From a virus, in the IMG/VR virus record IMGVR_UViG_3300025096_003536, positions 1 to 44,809 of that record: a stretch of DNA of 44,809 nt, one strand, 5' to 3'. Every line of letters begins with the position of its first letter. Position 1 is the stretch's first letter. The notes under the pieces were generated by a model. It had not been told where the DNA came from, searched no databases, and saw only the letters and a list, made by a program, of their open reading frames with translations. The position numbers and the translations under genes were made by a program. Positions 19,001-26,747 of this stretch are shown here, in pieces.

Positions 19001-20340
19001 TATAATATTTTGGCAGCGAGCGTGGCAACCCTACTCCTTTCACCTTTAATTAAGGTGACATGACCAGAAAGATCATATTCTTTAAATTTTTCGACAGCAT
19101 ATGTTAATCCGTTCGAAACTTCATCAACATACACATTATCAATTTGTTCTATGTCTCCGGTTAAAACAATTTTAGTTCCTTCTCCTACTCTCGTTATTAT
19201 AGTCTTTAATTCGTGCGTTGTCAAGTTTTGTGCTTCATCGATGATGATAAAAGCATTTGGAATGCTGCGGCCACGAATATAAGTTAAAGCCTCAATCTCA
19301 ATAACGCCTTGACCAATGTAGGAGTCCAAAGTCCCCTTATCGTTTCCCATAAGGTATTTTAAATTGTCTCGTATTGGAGCAATCCACGGCATCATCTTAT
19401 CCTCCATCGTACCTGGGAGGAATCCGATATCCTTGCCCATTGGCTGAACTGAGCGTGACACAATAAGATGATTATATTTTCCTTTGCCCTCCAGCACTTG
19501 TTCCAAACCAGCACTTAAAGCCAGCAGCGTCTTTCCACTACCCGCTTTTCCGATCAACGAGACTACGGGAACTTCGGAATCTCTCAAGAGGTTAAGGGCA
19601 AACCCCTGTTCTTTGTTTCTTGGTTTAACTCCCCACGCAGGTATTTTTTTCGTGGCGCCATTACACTCAGGAACCTTCAAGAGCGTCGTCGCCTTATTTT
19701 TAAACCTAGCTATGGCAGTTTTCTTCTCATTGGAGCTTGACACAAGCATTACAAACTCATTTGGATAAAATGTTCTCCCCTCTTCGTTCAATAGGATCTC
19801 TTCATCATCATAGAACTGATCAATAATCTGATCATCTACCAAAACGGTTTTAAACCCCGTGTAAATATCGGTTGTATCAGATACAACTTGTTCCTTAGCA
19901 TAATCTTCAGCGACAATCCCCACTGAATCACACTTCACCCGCATATTAATATCTCGGGATACTAGAATCACTTTTTTGGGTCTCTCGGCTTTATTCTGAA
20001 GATCAATTTGTGTTAACGCCGTTACAATAATTTGATTATCAGGAATTTTAATATTAAACCCTTCTGGGGCAAGTGTCGGGTCATAGTTTGCTGCACTCAG
20101 CAATCCCTTGCCGCGCTCAATCCTCACCCCCTTCACTAAACTGCCTCGCTCGCGAAGCGAATCTAGAAAACGAATAAACCCGCGGGCATTAACACCAACC
20201 CCATCTTGTCTCTGCTTGTGGTTATCAATTTCATCAAGCACTTTAAAGGGAATTAAAATGTCATTGTTTCCGTAAGACCTAACAGCGTTAAAGTCAGTTA
20301 GACAAACGCTTGTGTCAAGAACATATATTTTTTTTGCCAT
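19000..20340 (-). CDS. phoH2: PhoH2-type protein: PIN domain fused to PhoH ATPase
   Basis: A 446-residue fusion. The N-terminal PIN domain (about 1-150) starts KIYVLDTSVCLTD, with nuclease-site Asp residues, and includes VILVSRDINMRVK. The PhoH ATPase follows with Walker A GKAGSGKT near residue 260, Walker B FIIIDEAQN and VLTGDIEQID. PhoH2 proteins are RNA helicases/ribonucleases in bacteria, and phoH genes are very common in marine phages. It is the first gene of the long minus-strand operon, sharing an intergenic space with the divergent protease gene. Confidence 0.93.
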   Translation of the reverse strand: MAKKIYVLDTSVCLTDFNAVRSYGNNDILIPFKVLDEIDNHKQRQDGVGVNARGFIRFLDSLRERGSLVKGVRIERGKGLLSAANYDPTLAPEGFNIKIPDNQIIVTALTQIDLQNKAERPKKVILVSRDINMRVKCDSVGIVAEDYAKEQVVSDTTDIYTGFKTVLVDDQIIDQFYDDEEILLNEEGRTFYPNEFVMLVSSSNEKKTAIARFKNKATTLLKVPECNGATKKIPAWGVKPRNKEQGFALNLLRDSEVPVVSLIGKAGSGKTLLALSAGLEQVLEGKGKYNHLIVSRSVQPMGKDIGFLPGTMEDKMMPWIAPIRDNLKYLMGNDKGTLDSYIGQGVIEIEALTYIRGRSIPNAFIIIDEAQNLTTHELKTIITRVGEGTKIVLTGDIEQIDNVYVDEVSNGLTYAVEKFKEYDLSGHVTLIKGERSRVATLAAKIL

Positions 20341-20436
20341 AAGAGAAACTGCGTCGTGCGCTCTGCTTATAATTAGATATACATTTACAAAAACAGCATT
20401 TTTAGAAGTCTTTACAAAAAAATCGCCTATCTACTA
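20341..20436. promoter_or_regulatory. divergent promoter region between phoH2 and the protease gene
   Basis: This AT-rich gap separates two divergent genes and must hold promoters for both. A TATAAT (20367-20372) reads toward the plus-strand protease. On the minus strand, TATAAG near 20364-20369 reads toward phoH2. Neither has a clear TTGACA at the proper spacing, so exact promoters are unsettled. Confidence 0.35.
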
Positions 20437-20451
20437 ATGGAGGGTAAAAAT

Positions 20452-21357
20452 GTGTTGTATAAATCCTTAAAACTCGCGATAGCTCCTTTTCTCTGTTTAA
20501 TTTTCCTATCTTGTTCCTGTGTGACTCCCGGACCTACCGCTCCATCTAGTAATAACATGACTGTTCCACGGGCTTCCTTTGTGAAGGTCGAAGTGGACCT
20601 TTCTGTAAGAATCTGTGATGAAGAAACTGGAGCGTGTGAAATTAAGAGTGGGCCATTTATCTCTGGATCCGGCTTTGTTGTCGGTAAAGGACGCTATAAG
20701 GGCTCTTACGTTATGTCTGCTGGTCATGTTTGTGATCCAAGTGCATACGCAAAGGTAGTTGCTGGTGGCAATCCCTGGCAATTGGGCTTCTCCGGAGTTA
20801 CAAAAGAAAAAAAGGCCTATACGATGCACGTTCTTGAAGTTGATAACGATAAGGATCTTTGCCTATTATACGCGCCCGACTTAGAGCGGATTCCAATCAA
20901 AGTGGCAAAAAGAAAACTACTTCCTGGTTCAAGGATCTGGAATGTTGCTGCTCCGCGAGGAATTCTCTATAGAGGTGCCCCTATCATCATTGATGGTATT
21001 TTTAATGGAACGAATCAAGAAACAGGACACGATATGTACACAATGTTCGTCGCAGGAGGTTCTTCAGGGTCTGCCATTTTAAGCGAAGAGGGAGAAGTAG
21101 TTGGCCTAGTGAGCATGATGGACTTAAGATTTCCCTTTATTGTGTATTCGCCGTCACATGATGATATCTCGGAATTCTTTCACCGCGCTATTGCTTATCA
21201 CAGGAATGTTGGTGCGCCGGCAGAAAAAATATATAGAATTGTATTACCAAGCTTGCCTGAACTTCCCGACCTTCCAAAGATCGAGCTTCCAGATTTACCC
21301 AAAATGCCAGATTTGCTTGGTATTATTGAGGAGTGGCTAGAAAAGAAACTAGGGTAG
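20452..21357 (+). CDS. secreted trypsin-like serine protease, predicted lipoprotein
   Basis: A 301-residue protein from GTG at 20452, chosen because GGAGGG lies seven bases upstream; an in-frame ATG at 20437 would contain that site. The N-terminus has Lys residues, a hydrophobic run and LIFLSCSC, a lipobox, so it is probably an exported lipoprotein. The trypsin-like domain shows MSAGHVCD (His), DNDKDLCLLY (Asp) and AGGSSGSAIL (Ser). The C-terminus carries a Pro/Leu repeat (LPELPDLPK, LPDLPKMPD) before an amphipathic end. It is the only plus-strand gene for 20 kb either side. An exported protease suggests surface change or exclusion of other phages. Confidence 0.82.
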   Translation: MLYKSLKLAIAPFLCLIFLSCSCVTPGPTAPSSNNMTVPRASFVKVEVDLSVRICDEETGACEIKSGPFISGSGFVVGKGRYKGSYVMSAGHVCDPSAYAKVVAGGNPWQLGFSGVTKEKKAYTMHVLEVDNDKDLCLLYAPDLERIPIKVAKRKLLPGSRIWNVAAPRGILYRGAPIIIDGIFNGTNQETGHDMYTMFVAGGSSGSAILSEEGEVVGLVSMMDLRFPFIVYSPSHDDISEFFHRAIAYHRNVGAPAEKIYRIVLPSLPELPDLPKIELPDLPKMPDLLGIIEEWLEKKLG

Positions 21358-21588
21358 ATAGCGGAGTTTAACCATAAACTGTTTCCCGCCAGTCCCACAA
21401 CGCTTGACTTTAACCTGAAAATCTTGCCCCTTGTTGCTTTGTTTTTCGAGGCCCAGTTCAACAACTAGCTCATTCCTCTTTTTATCAGCTTCCTCAAAAG
21501 AATTAAAAAGCCCTTTCTTTTTCCAGGGCTTCCCTTGTTTTTGTTCTTCCACTTGATCTCCTTTTTTGTGTTTAGTATGGCGGGACAT
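21349..21588 (-). CDS. small basic protein, unknown
   Basis: A 79-residue Lys-rich protein starting MSRHTKHKKGDQVEEQK at ATG 21588; the N-terminal half is very basic. No family recognised. It overlaps the end of the glutamine synthetase gene by 17 bases, a pattern seen at many coupled junctions here, and its stop overlaps the end of the convergent protease gene by nine bases. A nucleic-acid-binding role is possible from charge alone. Confidence 0.55.
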   Translation of the reverse strand: MSRHTKHKKGDQVEEQKQGKPWKKKGLFNSFEEADKKRNELVVELGLEKQSNKGQDFQVKVKRCGTGGKQFMVKLRYLP

Positions 21589-22621
21589 ATTTGTTTCCAA
21601 CCTCAAAGCTTTCACGCTCATTGGCACAAGCAGTGTTTATTATTGTTTTTGTTACAAGGTAAGGGTCACAATTTGCGTTTGGTCTTCGATCTTCGATATA
21701 TCCCTGCCCCTCTTCTCGGACTTGCCAAGGAATTCGAACTGAAGCTCCGCGATCTGACACACCAAACTTAAAATCCTTATATGAGCAAGTCTCGTGGTTC
21801 CCTGTTAACCTTTTTTTTATTCCTGCACCATAGTTTTCAACATGTTTGCTGGGGTCTTTCGCCAAAGATTCACAGGCAGCAATACAAGCAGCATAAGACT
21901 TTCTCATTAGTGCTGTGGAAAAGTTGGTGTGACATCCAGCACCATTCCAGTCACCCCCAACAGGCTTACCATCAAAAGATACAACAATATCGTGATCTTC
22001 CGCTATCCTGTGAAGAAGCCATCGGGCAATAATCAAATGATCAGAACTTTCAGTGCCAGATGCTGGCCCAATTTGAAATTCCCATTGTCCTGGCATTACT
22101 TCAGCATTAATCCCAGAAATTTTAAGACCCGCGACCAAACAAGCGTCCAAATGTGCTTCAGCCACCTTTCGACCAATTGCCAAACCAGTTCCAGCTGAAC
22201 AATAATAGGGGCCCTGGGGAATAATTTTATTGTCCGACCGGCGAGCATGTTTAAAACCATACGGGTACCCGCCCGGTGTCAGTAAAGTATATTCCTGTTC
22301 AAGGCCAAACCAACACTGGTGTTCTGAATAAGCTTTTTGACTGCTTGCGCATCCCGCTCTCGTATTTGATCTATGTGGTGATCCGTCCACATTCAGAACT
22401 TCGCAGAGAACTAAAATATTATCTCCCTTGCGAATAGGATCTGGGCAAGAAAACACAGGGTTTAATACACAATCAGAAGAATGCCCTTCTGCTTGATTTG
22501 TGGATGATCCATCAAATCCCCAAACTGGAAGATTTTCTGATTCTTCAATTACTTTTGTTTTTGACCTAACTTGTGCTGTTGGTTCAGTGCCGTCAAGCCA
22601 AATATATTCTGCTTTTATCAT
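21572..22621 (-). CDS. glnII: glutamine synthetase, type II (eukaryote-like GSII)
   Basis: A 349-residue GSII enzyme, the size of eukaryotic and GlnII proteins rather than the 470-residue bacterial GSI. Signature blocks are PVWGFDGSSTNQAEGHSSD, GINAEVMPGQWEFQIGP and GNHETCSYKDFKFGVSDRG, covering substrate, metal and ATP sites. It makes glutamine from glutamate, ammonia and ATP in the cytoplasm. ATG at 22621 follows AGGAGG by six bases, so I reject the upstream extension to 22666. In a phage it would be an auxiliary gene raising glutamine for nucleotide synthesis or amidotransferase steps. Confidence 0.92.
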   Translation of the reverse strand: MIKAEYIWLDGTEPTAQVRSKTKVIEESENLPVWGFDGSSTNQAEGHSSDCVLNPVFSCPDPIRKGDNILVLCEVLNVDGSPHRSNTRAGCASSQKAYSEHQCWFGLEQEYTLLTPGGYPYGFKHARRSDNKIIPQGPYYCSAGTGLAIGRKVAEAHLDACLVAGLKISGINAEVMPGQWEFQIGPASGTESSDHLIIARWLLHRIAEDHDIVVSFDGKPVGGDWNGAGCHTNFSTALMRKSYAACIAACESLAKDPSKHVENYGAGIKKRLTGNHETCSYKDFKFGVSDRGASVRIPWQVREEGQGYIEDRRPNANCDPYLVTKTIINTACANERESFEVGNKYVPPY

Positions 22622-22638
22622 ATTTTTCCTCCTGGAGC

Positions 22639-23061
22639 TTACCACTCTTCTGGCTGTCCAACCCAATCGTTAAAAGAATCTTGTCCTCCGCGAATGCTCC
22701 AATCAGAATCAATCGTCAATTTAGAAGAAATGCCGCCTCTTGGATTACAGACTATCACAATCCTTAACCTTGCCGGGTCATAAACCTTTATCAAGTCATC
22801 ATAAATAACATTAATGATTCTTTCATATGAAAAAATTTGATTGCGAAATGCAAAGAAATATTCCTTAAGCGATTTAAGTTCAATGACCTTATCGGATGGA
22901 TAAAAGGTGAGATATAATTGAGCGAAATCAGGTTGTTCTCTCACTCCCTCGAATGTTAATTCAGGGATTTTCATTTTTATTTCATAAGCATCACGCGTGG
23001 GATTTGGGATTGATCTTAATAGATGTCTATTCTTTTCCCAGTTTTGATTCTTATTTTTCAT
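22639..23061 (-). CDS. QueF-fold protein lacking the nitrile-reductase Cys
   Basis: A 140-residue T-fold protein related to the single-domain NADPH-dependent preQ0 reductase QueF. It keeps QPDF (43-46, with the conserved Asp) and ELKSLKEY (61-68, the E-x-K-S-x-K QueF signature), plus PRGGIS. But the catalytic Cys position (usually S-L-C-P before QPDF) is occupied by FEGVRE, and the active-site His-Glu pair reads Tyr-Glu (SYER). It should therefore not reduce a nitrile and may do another 7-deazaguanine reaction. ATG at 23061 begins just after the tmRNA 3' end with no ribosome site, so its translation is odd. Confidence 0.8.
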   Translation of the reverse strand: MKNKNQNWEKNRHLLRSIPNPTRDAYEIKMKIPELTFEGVREQPDFAQLYLTFYPSDKVIELKSLKEYFFAFRNQIFSYERIINVIYDDLIKVYDPARLRIVIVCNPRGGISSKLTIDSDWSIRGGQDSFNDWVGQPEEW

Positions 23062-23063
23062 AA

Positions 23064-23339
23064 TGGAGATGGTGGGAGTCGAACCCACGTCCTGCTCTGC
23101 TTCAACTATTCTTTCATTCACAAGGTTAGTTGGTTTTAGGCTCCAACAAGCACAATCAATTAAAAATCAACATCAATACAGTGTTGGTTAGCAAGGCCAC
23201 TGCAAGCCCCGGCAATAACTAAGCTGCCATTGCGTATTCGAAGTAATCTTCGTCAATTAATATTTTTGAACTTTTTAAAGTCTGTTCAAACTTCCTTGCA
23301 AGAATACCCTCCACAACCAGTCGATACCATTTCATCCCC
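23064..23339 (-). ncRNA. ssrA: tmRNA
   Basis: A complete single-chain tmRNA of 276 nt. The 5' end GGGGATGAAATGG (from 23339) pairs with the 3' end CATCTCC (23071-23065) in a seven-base acceptor stem with one G-U pair. The T arm GGTTCGACTCC is canonical and the discriminator is A; CCA is not encoded. The central open frame ends DEDYFEYAMAA then TAG at 23221-23219, a typical degradation tag with an Ala-Ala end; the resume codon is not certain. It rescues stalled ribosomes and tags proteins for proteolysis. Phage tmRNAs are known but uncommon. Confidence 0.95.
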
Positions 23340-23340
23340 A

Positions 23341-23405
23341 AAGGGTGATCGCTACTCCTCGCGAGCGATCTAGCCAGCCTATCTTCAATGAAAGTGTGCA
23401 TCACC
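23341..23405 (-). other. structured leader upstream of the tmRNA 5' end
   Basis: On the tmRNA strand the leader forms nested stems: GATCGCT pairs with AGCGATC across a ten-base loop (23347-23370), and GGGTGAT near 23400 can pair with ATCACCC ending next to the mature 5' end. This may guide 5' processing, for example by RNase P. It is base pairing by eye only. Confidence 0.4.
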
Positions 23406-23489
23406 CCCTATTTCTGCGCTCGTTATAGACAATGAGTCGCTATTTTAGAAAATTATAAATTTAATTTTACGGACCTGCTCGAATATACA

Positions 23490-23864
23490 TCACCTTTCTT
23501 CAAAGTAACTGTAAAGATCGAATTTCTTATAAAGTTTGTGTAATTTTATACGATCAATGCCAAGAACCCTGGCAGCTTCAGTCCTAGATCTTGAGGCTGA
23601 GATAACATATTTTAATACTGCATCTCTCGTGATATTGGTTAGGGCTCCCCACAACGGAAGACCATACATCATATAACCCACAGACCTAGAAGCTAACTCA
23701 AGTCTAAGTGCAATAATCTCTTCCAAGGTTAAACTGGATAACATTATCTCAAATTCATCAGTTATCTTCTTTTCTTTTTTTAGTTTATTGGAAATTGAAT
23801 ACTCTTTTAAAGCACCATCGTGTCTTCTTGGCACTTTCCTGTAAAGTTTTCTTGTCCATGCCAT
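23490..23864 (-). CDS. Fis-type helix-turn-helix protein
   Basis: A 124-residue protein whose C-terminal segment (ITRDAVLKYVISASRSRTEA to LGIDRIKLHKLYKKF) matches the Fis-family HTH of NtrC-like activators, with A-A-R-x-L-G-I as the turn. The N-terminal 30 residues are basic; the middle resembles no domain I know. It is probably a DNA-binding regulator or architectural protein. It lies upstream of the tmRNA and downstream of the DUF3310 gene. Confidence 0.75.
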   Translation of the reverse strand: MAWTRKLYRKVPRRHDGALKEYSISNKLKKEKKITDEFEIMLSSLTLEEIIALRLELASRSVGYMMYGLPLWGALTNITRDAVLKYVISASRSRTEAARVLGIDRIKLHKLYKKFDLYSYFEER

Positions 23865-23875
23865 AATAAATTATA

Positions 23876-24088
23876 TCAAGTTTGTTTAAGTAATTTAACT
23901 TTTCTTTCTAGATACCAGAGTGCTTTTTCTAGATCTTCAACATCTGTAGAGAAATTCTTTTTACCGGCTCTACAAATATATTTTACAGTATTACCTAGAT
24001 GAAAGTCAAGGCTCCAATCTTCAATAACATCGATTGCTTCAATATTTCCATGATTATAGTGCTTGGGGTGATCTACTGATTTCTTCAA
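23876..24088 (-). CDS. DUF3310 small phage protein
   Basis: A 70-residue protein with DHPKHYNHGNIEAIDVIEDW and LGNTVKYICRAGKK, the two hallmark blocks of DUF3310, common in tailed phages and sometimes annotated as nucleotide kinase-like. Function is unproven. It starts at TTG 24088 behind AAGAG. Its presence supports phage origin. Confidence 0.88.
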   Translation of the reverse strand: MKKSVDHPKHYNHGNIEAIDVIEDWSLDFHLGNTVKYICRAGKKNFSTDVEDLEKALWYLERKVKLLKQT

Positions 24089-24137
24089 CTTTTACTCTTG
24101 ACTTTTTAAAAAAAACATGATAAAATCAAAAACCTAG

Positions 24138-24926
24138 TTAGAAACTAAACTCTTCTTCTTCTACTTCTTCACTATTACTCTCAAAAGTAGATTCTTCTTT
24201 AGTATTTTCACCATGAAGTTCAATATTCTTTGTTAACCATTCTTCATAAATTGCTGCAATTTCGGGATCAGGTAAAGCCATCTTATGAATTCTTTTAATT
24301 TGTTTAGTTACTTTGGGCCAAGTTGTTTCTTTGGCATATCTAAAACCAACTTTTTCTGCATCGGAAAGGGTTAAGAACAATTCTTCTTCTCTTGTTTCTT
24401 TCGGATCTTCTTCTTCAATCTCAACTTCACCCTCTTCTTCTTCTTTGTCATCAATAAACATTGCATGATCAGAGGGCTTAATCTTAATATCTAATCTATC
24501 ATCACCATCATCGAGAAATTCTTGTAAAACAATTTCTTGCGCCCCTTCAATATTCTCTTCGCCCTCTTCCCCGTGGTCTTCTTCGAAGTCGTTCTGCAAA
24601 GCGAGCATACAATATTTAATAAAACCATCCTGAACTTCTGGGTCTTTGAATTTAGATTGATCTGCTTTGATAATCTTAACGACGGCAAGAAGCGTATCCC
24701 TTACCAAGGAGATGGCAACATCTTGCTTCGTTTCTGTGGAGTCTTCGAAAAGAATTTTTGGAATAAGAGATCGCACAACACGCCTTAATGACTTCTCTTG
24801 TCTGTTGTGTTCTACTATAACAGATTTCGTTTCCGATTGCCAGCTGTTTGTCAGGCTTTTTAGAACTTTTTGAATATGTTCTCTAAGAAAAATCTCTTTT
24901 GCCAGTTCGTGTCTATCGATTTGCAT
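24138..24926 (-). CDS. large acidic protein, unknown
   Basis: A 262-residue protein, very rich in Glu and Asp in its middle and end (for example DDKEEEEGEVEIEEEDPKE). The N-terminal part (MQIDRHELAKEIFLREHIQK) is helical and mildly similar to the tags of region 3. ATG 24926 follows the preceding stop by one base. An acidic, helical composition fits a scaffold or prohead-core component, but this is inference from composition. Confidence 0.6.
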   Translation of the reverse strand: MQIDRHELAKEIFLREHIQKVLKSLTNSWQSETKSVIVEHNRQEKSLRRVVRSLIPKILFEDSTETKQDVAISLVRDTLLAVVKIIKADQSKFKDPEVQDGFIKYCMLALQNDFEEDHGEEGEENIEGAQEIVLQEFLDDGDDRLDIKIKPSDHAMFIDDKEEEEGEVEIEEEDPKETREEELFLTLSDAEKVGFRYAKETTWPKVTKQIKRIHKMALPDPEIAAIYEEWLTKNIELHGENTKEESTFESNSEEVEEEEFSF

Positions 24927-24927
24927 T

Positions 24928-25842
24928 TTAATCAACCCTTATAACATTAGTGTTCATTAAATAGTCATAAACTTCACGAATAATCGTATCTTGTTCATCT
25001 CTTTTTGTGTCTACACCACCACCCGCTACATTTCCACCTGCCATCGAAGAAACTTCTTCCATAGTTTCATCGCCCTCTTCCTCTTTTTCATCGTCTGATT
25101 CGTCTTCACTCAATAATCCTTGAATAGAGTTTTTAAGACTTTCAAGAATCATTTCATTTAATTGTTCGTTATCAATATTATTCACAGGTAACTCCCTCCC
25201 TAAGATCTTCTCCCAGATATATCCGGCCTTATTTAAGGAACTTTCCGGTATATATTCTTTAAATTCCTCAAAATTATTATTATTTATCGCGGCCCTCATC
25301 CCAGTGGCACTTAATTCTACCCCAGCACCTGTAACCGGCGTTACTTCAGTCTCCAAGCCCACTACTGTAATATCTGGTCTCTGTTTTGCTATTCGACTTT
25401 TGAAAACATCTGGACGTGTTTCATCTTTTTTGCTCGTTGGGTTGACAATAATACTGCCTTCAGGCACCGCTTCTCGGTCTAGGGCTATTTGTACCATCGC
25501 ATCCATAGGGTTTAATGGTCTAAGTCGGCCTGCCCTTCCTAAATCTCTGTTTCTTTTATTGTCTGTGTAGGGAATATCAGTGTTTCCCTTCACGGGAATC
25601 ACGTCCACCCTCCCATTTCCATTTCCAGAGAGGATACCCGCATCATTTAGGAAGATATTAAGCATTTCAAGGCTTTGGTCGAGGGTAATACCACCCCTTT
25701 CGCTTTGGCCAATAAATATCTTATAACTTGAGCCCTTAGCGGCGGCTTCTCCAACCGCAGCCTTGATCATATGGACGTGACCTTTGTGGGGTGGTTTAAA
25801 GCCAACAGCGCTCATAAAATACACGTTGTTGCCCTTTGCCAT
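24928..25842 (-). CDS. nucleotidylyltransferase (HxGH-type) with acidic tail
   Basis: A 304-residue protein. SAVGFKPPHKGHVHMIKAA at residues 11-29 is the nucleotidylyltransferase N-terminus with the HKGH version of H-x-G-H, and ELSATGMRAAI corresponds to the I-S-S-T-x-x-R motif. The catalytic part covers about 1-205; the C-terminal third is acidic and helical (SEDESDDEKEEEGDE) and ends in a conserved-looking REVYDYLM. Phage members are often annotated NMN adenylyltransferase or cytidylyltransferase; the substrate is not clear. Confidence 0.78.
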   Translation of the reverse strand: MAKGNNVYFMSAVGFKPPHKGHVHMIKAAVGEAAAKGSSYKIFIGQSERGGITLDQSLEMLNIFLNDAGILSGNGNGRVDVIPVKGNTDIPYTDNKRNRDLGRAGRLRPLNPMDAMVQIALDREAVPEGSIIVNPTSKKDETRPDVFKSRIAKQRPDITVVGLETEVTPVTGAGVELSATGMRAAINNNNFEEFKEYIPESSLNKAGYIWEKILGRELPVNNIDNEQLNEMILESLKNSIQGLLSEDESDDEKEEEGDETMEEVSSMAGGNVAGGGVDTKRDEQDTIIREVYDYLMNTNVIRVD

Positions 25843-25859
25843 TTTTTAGATTTCCTGAT

Positions 25860-26126
25860 CTATTCGTCGTCAGTCTTTTTAGACTTTTTTGAAGATTTGC
25901 GCTTTTTACGAGGTGTCACAACCTCTACAACTTCTTCGACGACATCTTCGACAACATCTACAACATCCTCGACAAGCTCTACAACTTCTTCGACAACATC
26001 CTCGACGACATCTTCAACTTTCTCAAGCAGGGTTTCTTCTTTCTCTTCTTTGGGGGCGGGGTCCAATCGACCTGCCCTTTCTAGTCTTAGCCGCTGCCGA
26101 ATCTTTCTCATTCTTGAACTAGCCAT
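25860..26126 (-). CDS. low-complexity V/E/D repeat protein with basic ends
   Basis: An 88-residue protein in three parts: a basic N-terminus (MASSRMRKIRQRLRLERAGR), a central stretch of about 35 residues built from VVEDVVEEVVE units, and a basic C-terminus (RKKRKSSKKSKK). The centre would form a helix with a Val face and an acidic face, possibly oligomerising; the ends could bind DNA. No family recognised. The DNA is repetitive too (see the repeat entry), so length may vary between relatives. Confidence 0.6.
   Translation of the reverse strand: MASSRMRKIRQRLRLERAGRLDPAPKEEKEETLLEKVEDVVEDVVEEVVELVEDVVDVVEDVVEEVVEVVTPRKKRKSSKKSKKTDDE
25917..26021. repeat. imperfect trinucleotide-phase repeat coding V/E/D
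   Basis: Plus-strand units like GACAACATCCTC and ACTTCTTCGACGACATCTTC recur in 9-21 base steps without breaking the frame of the overlapping gene. This is a slippage-prone coding repeat. Confidence 0.7.
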
Positions 26127-26138
26127 TATATTAATCTC

Positions 26139-26747
26139 CTATTTTGTCCACTTTTTTACAAGTGAGTCATAAAGTGAATTCTTATACCATTCTCTATCTG
26201 AAATCTTCTCCTCAGCGTTAATTATAACCTCTTCTGTAAGAACTTTTTCTTCTTTGTCTTCGAGGATTTCTTGAATCTTTTTTTGAAGATCTTTTTTTAC
26301 TTGTTCGCTCATTATGTTGTTCTCCTTTTTAATTTTATCCTCAAAATCTCGAAAGATCATAAGGTCGTCTCCGTTGCTCAGTAAATAGGCTTCAATTTCC
26401 ATTTTTCTCATGTGTTCGTCATCTTGAGCATATCCTTGGTCAACTTCTCGCGAATCATCGAATTCACCTCTACAGTTCTGCGCATGGTGGATAAGTTCAT
26501 GAGAAATTGACCTTAAAATATCTTTTGGGTGCCGATCATCAATATAAACGACCACTTCGTTGTTGTCTGGGTCATAATACCCGGTTTTCCCGAGAATTTG
26601 TTGAGCATTTGAGCTATCAGACCTGAGAACAATGGTAACGGGCTGATTTATACCAAGTCTTTCTTGGGCGTAGGGATAAAACCTGTTAACAAACCCTTCA
26701 ACGTCCGACAGATCCCTGCCAGATTTATTTAAGAGTTCAAATTCCAT
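26139..26747 (-). CDS. HExxH metallopeptidase-like protein with in-frame C-terminal extension
   Basis: A 202-residue protein. SISHELIHHAQNCRGEF near residue 86 is an H-E-x-x-H zinc motif, with KMEIEAYLLS downstream as a possible third-ligand Glu; together they resemble small phage and bacterial zincin folds. From residue 146 (Met at 26312) a helical tail begins MSEQVKKDLQKKIQEILED. That Met lies nine bases after AAAAAGGAG, a strong ribosome site, so the tail may also be made as a separate 57-residue protein or mark a past gene fusion. The gene overlaps its upstream neighbour by 19 bases. Confidence 0.68.
   Translation of the reverse strand: MEFELLNKSGRDLSDVEGFVNRFYPYAQERLGINQPVTIVLRSDSSNAQQILGKTGYYDPDNNEVVVYIDDRHPKDILRSISHELIHHAQNCRGEFDDSREVDQGYAQDDEHMRKMEIEAYLLSNGDDLMIFRDFEDKIKKENNIMSEQVKKDLQKKIQEILEDKEEKVLTEEVIINAEEKISDREWYKNSLYDSLVKKWTK

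Noticed and set aside
23219-23404. 61-codon minus-strand frame
   Set aside because: It is the tmRNA leader plus the tag-coding frame, not a protein gene.
25771-26172. 133-codon plus-strand Ser/Thr-repeat frame
   Set aside because: It mirrors the V/E/D repeat gene on the other strand; repeats keep both strands open.
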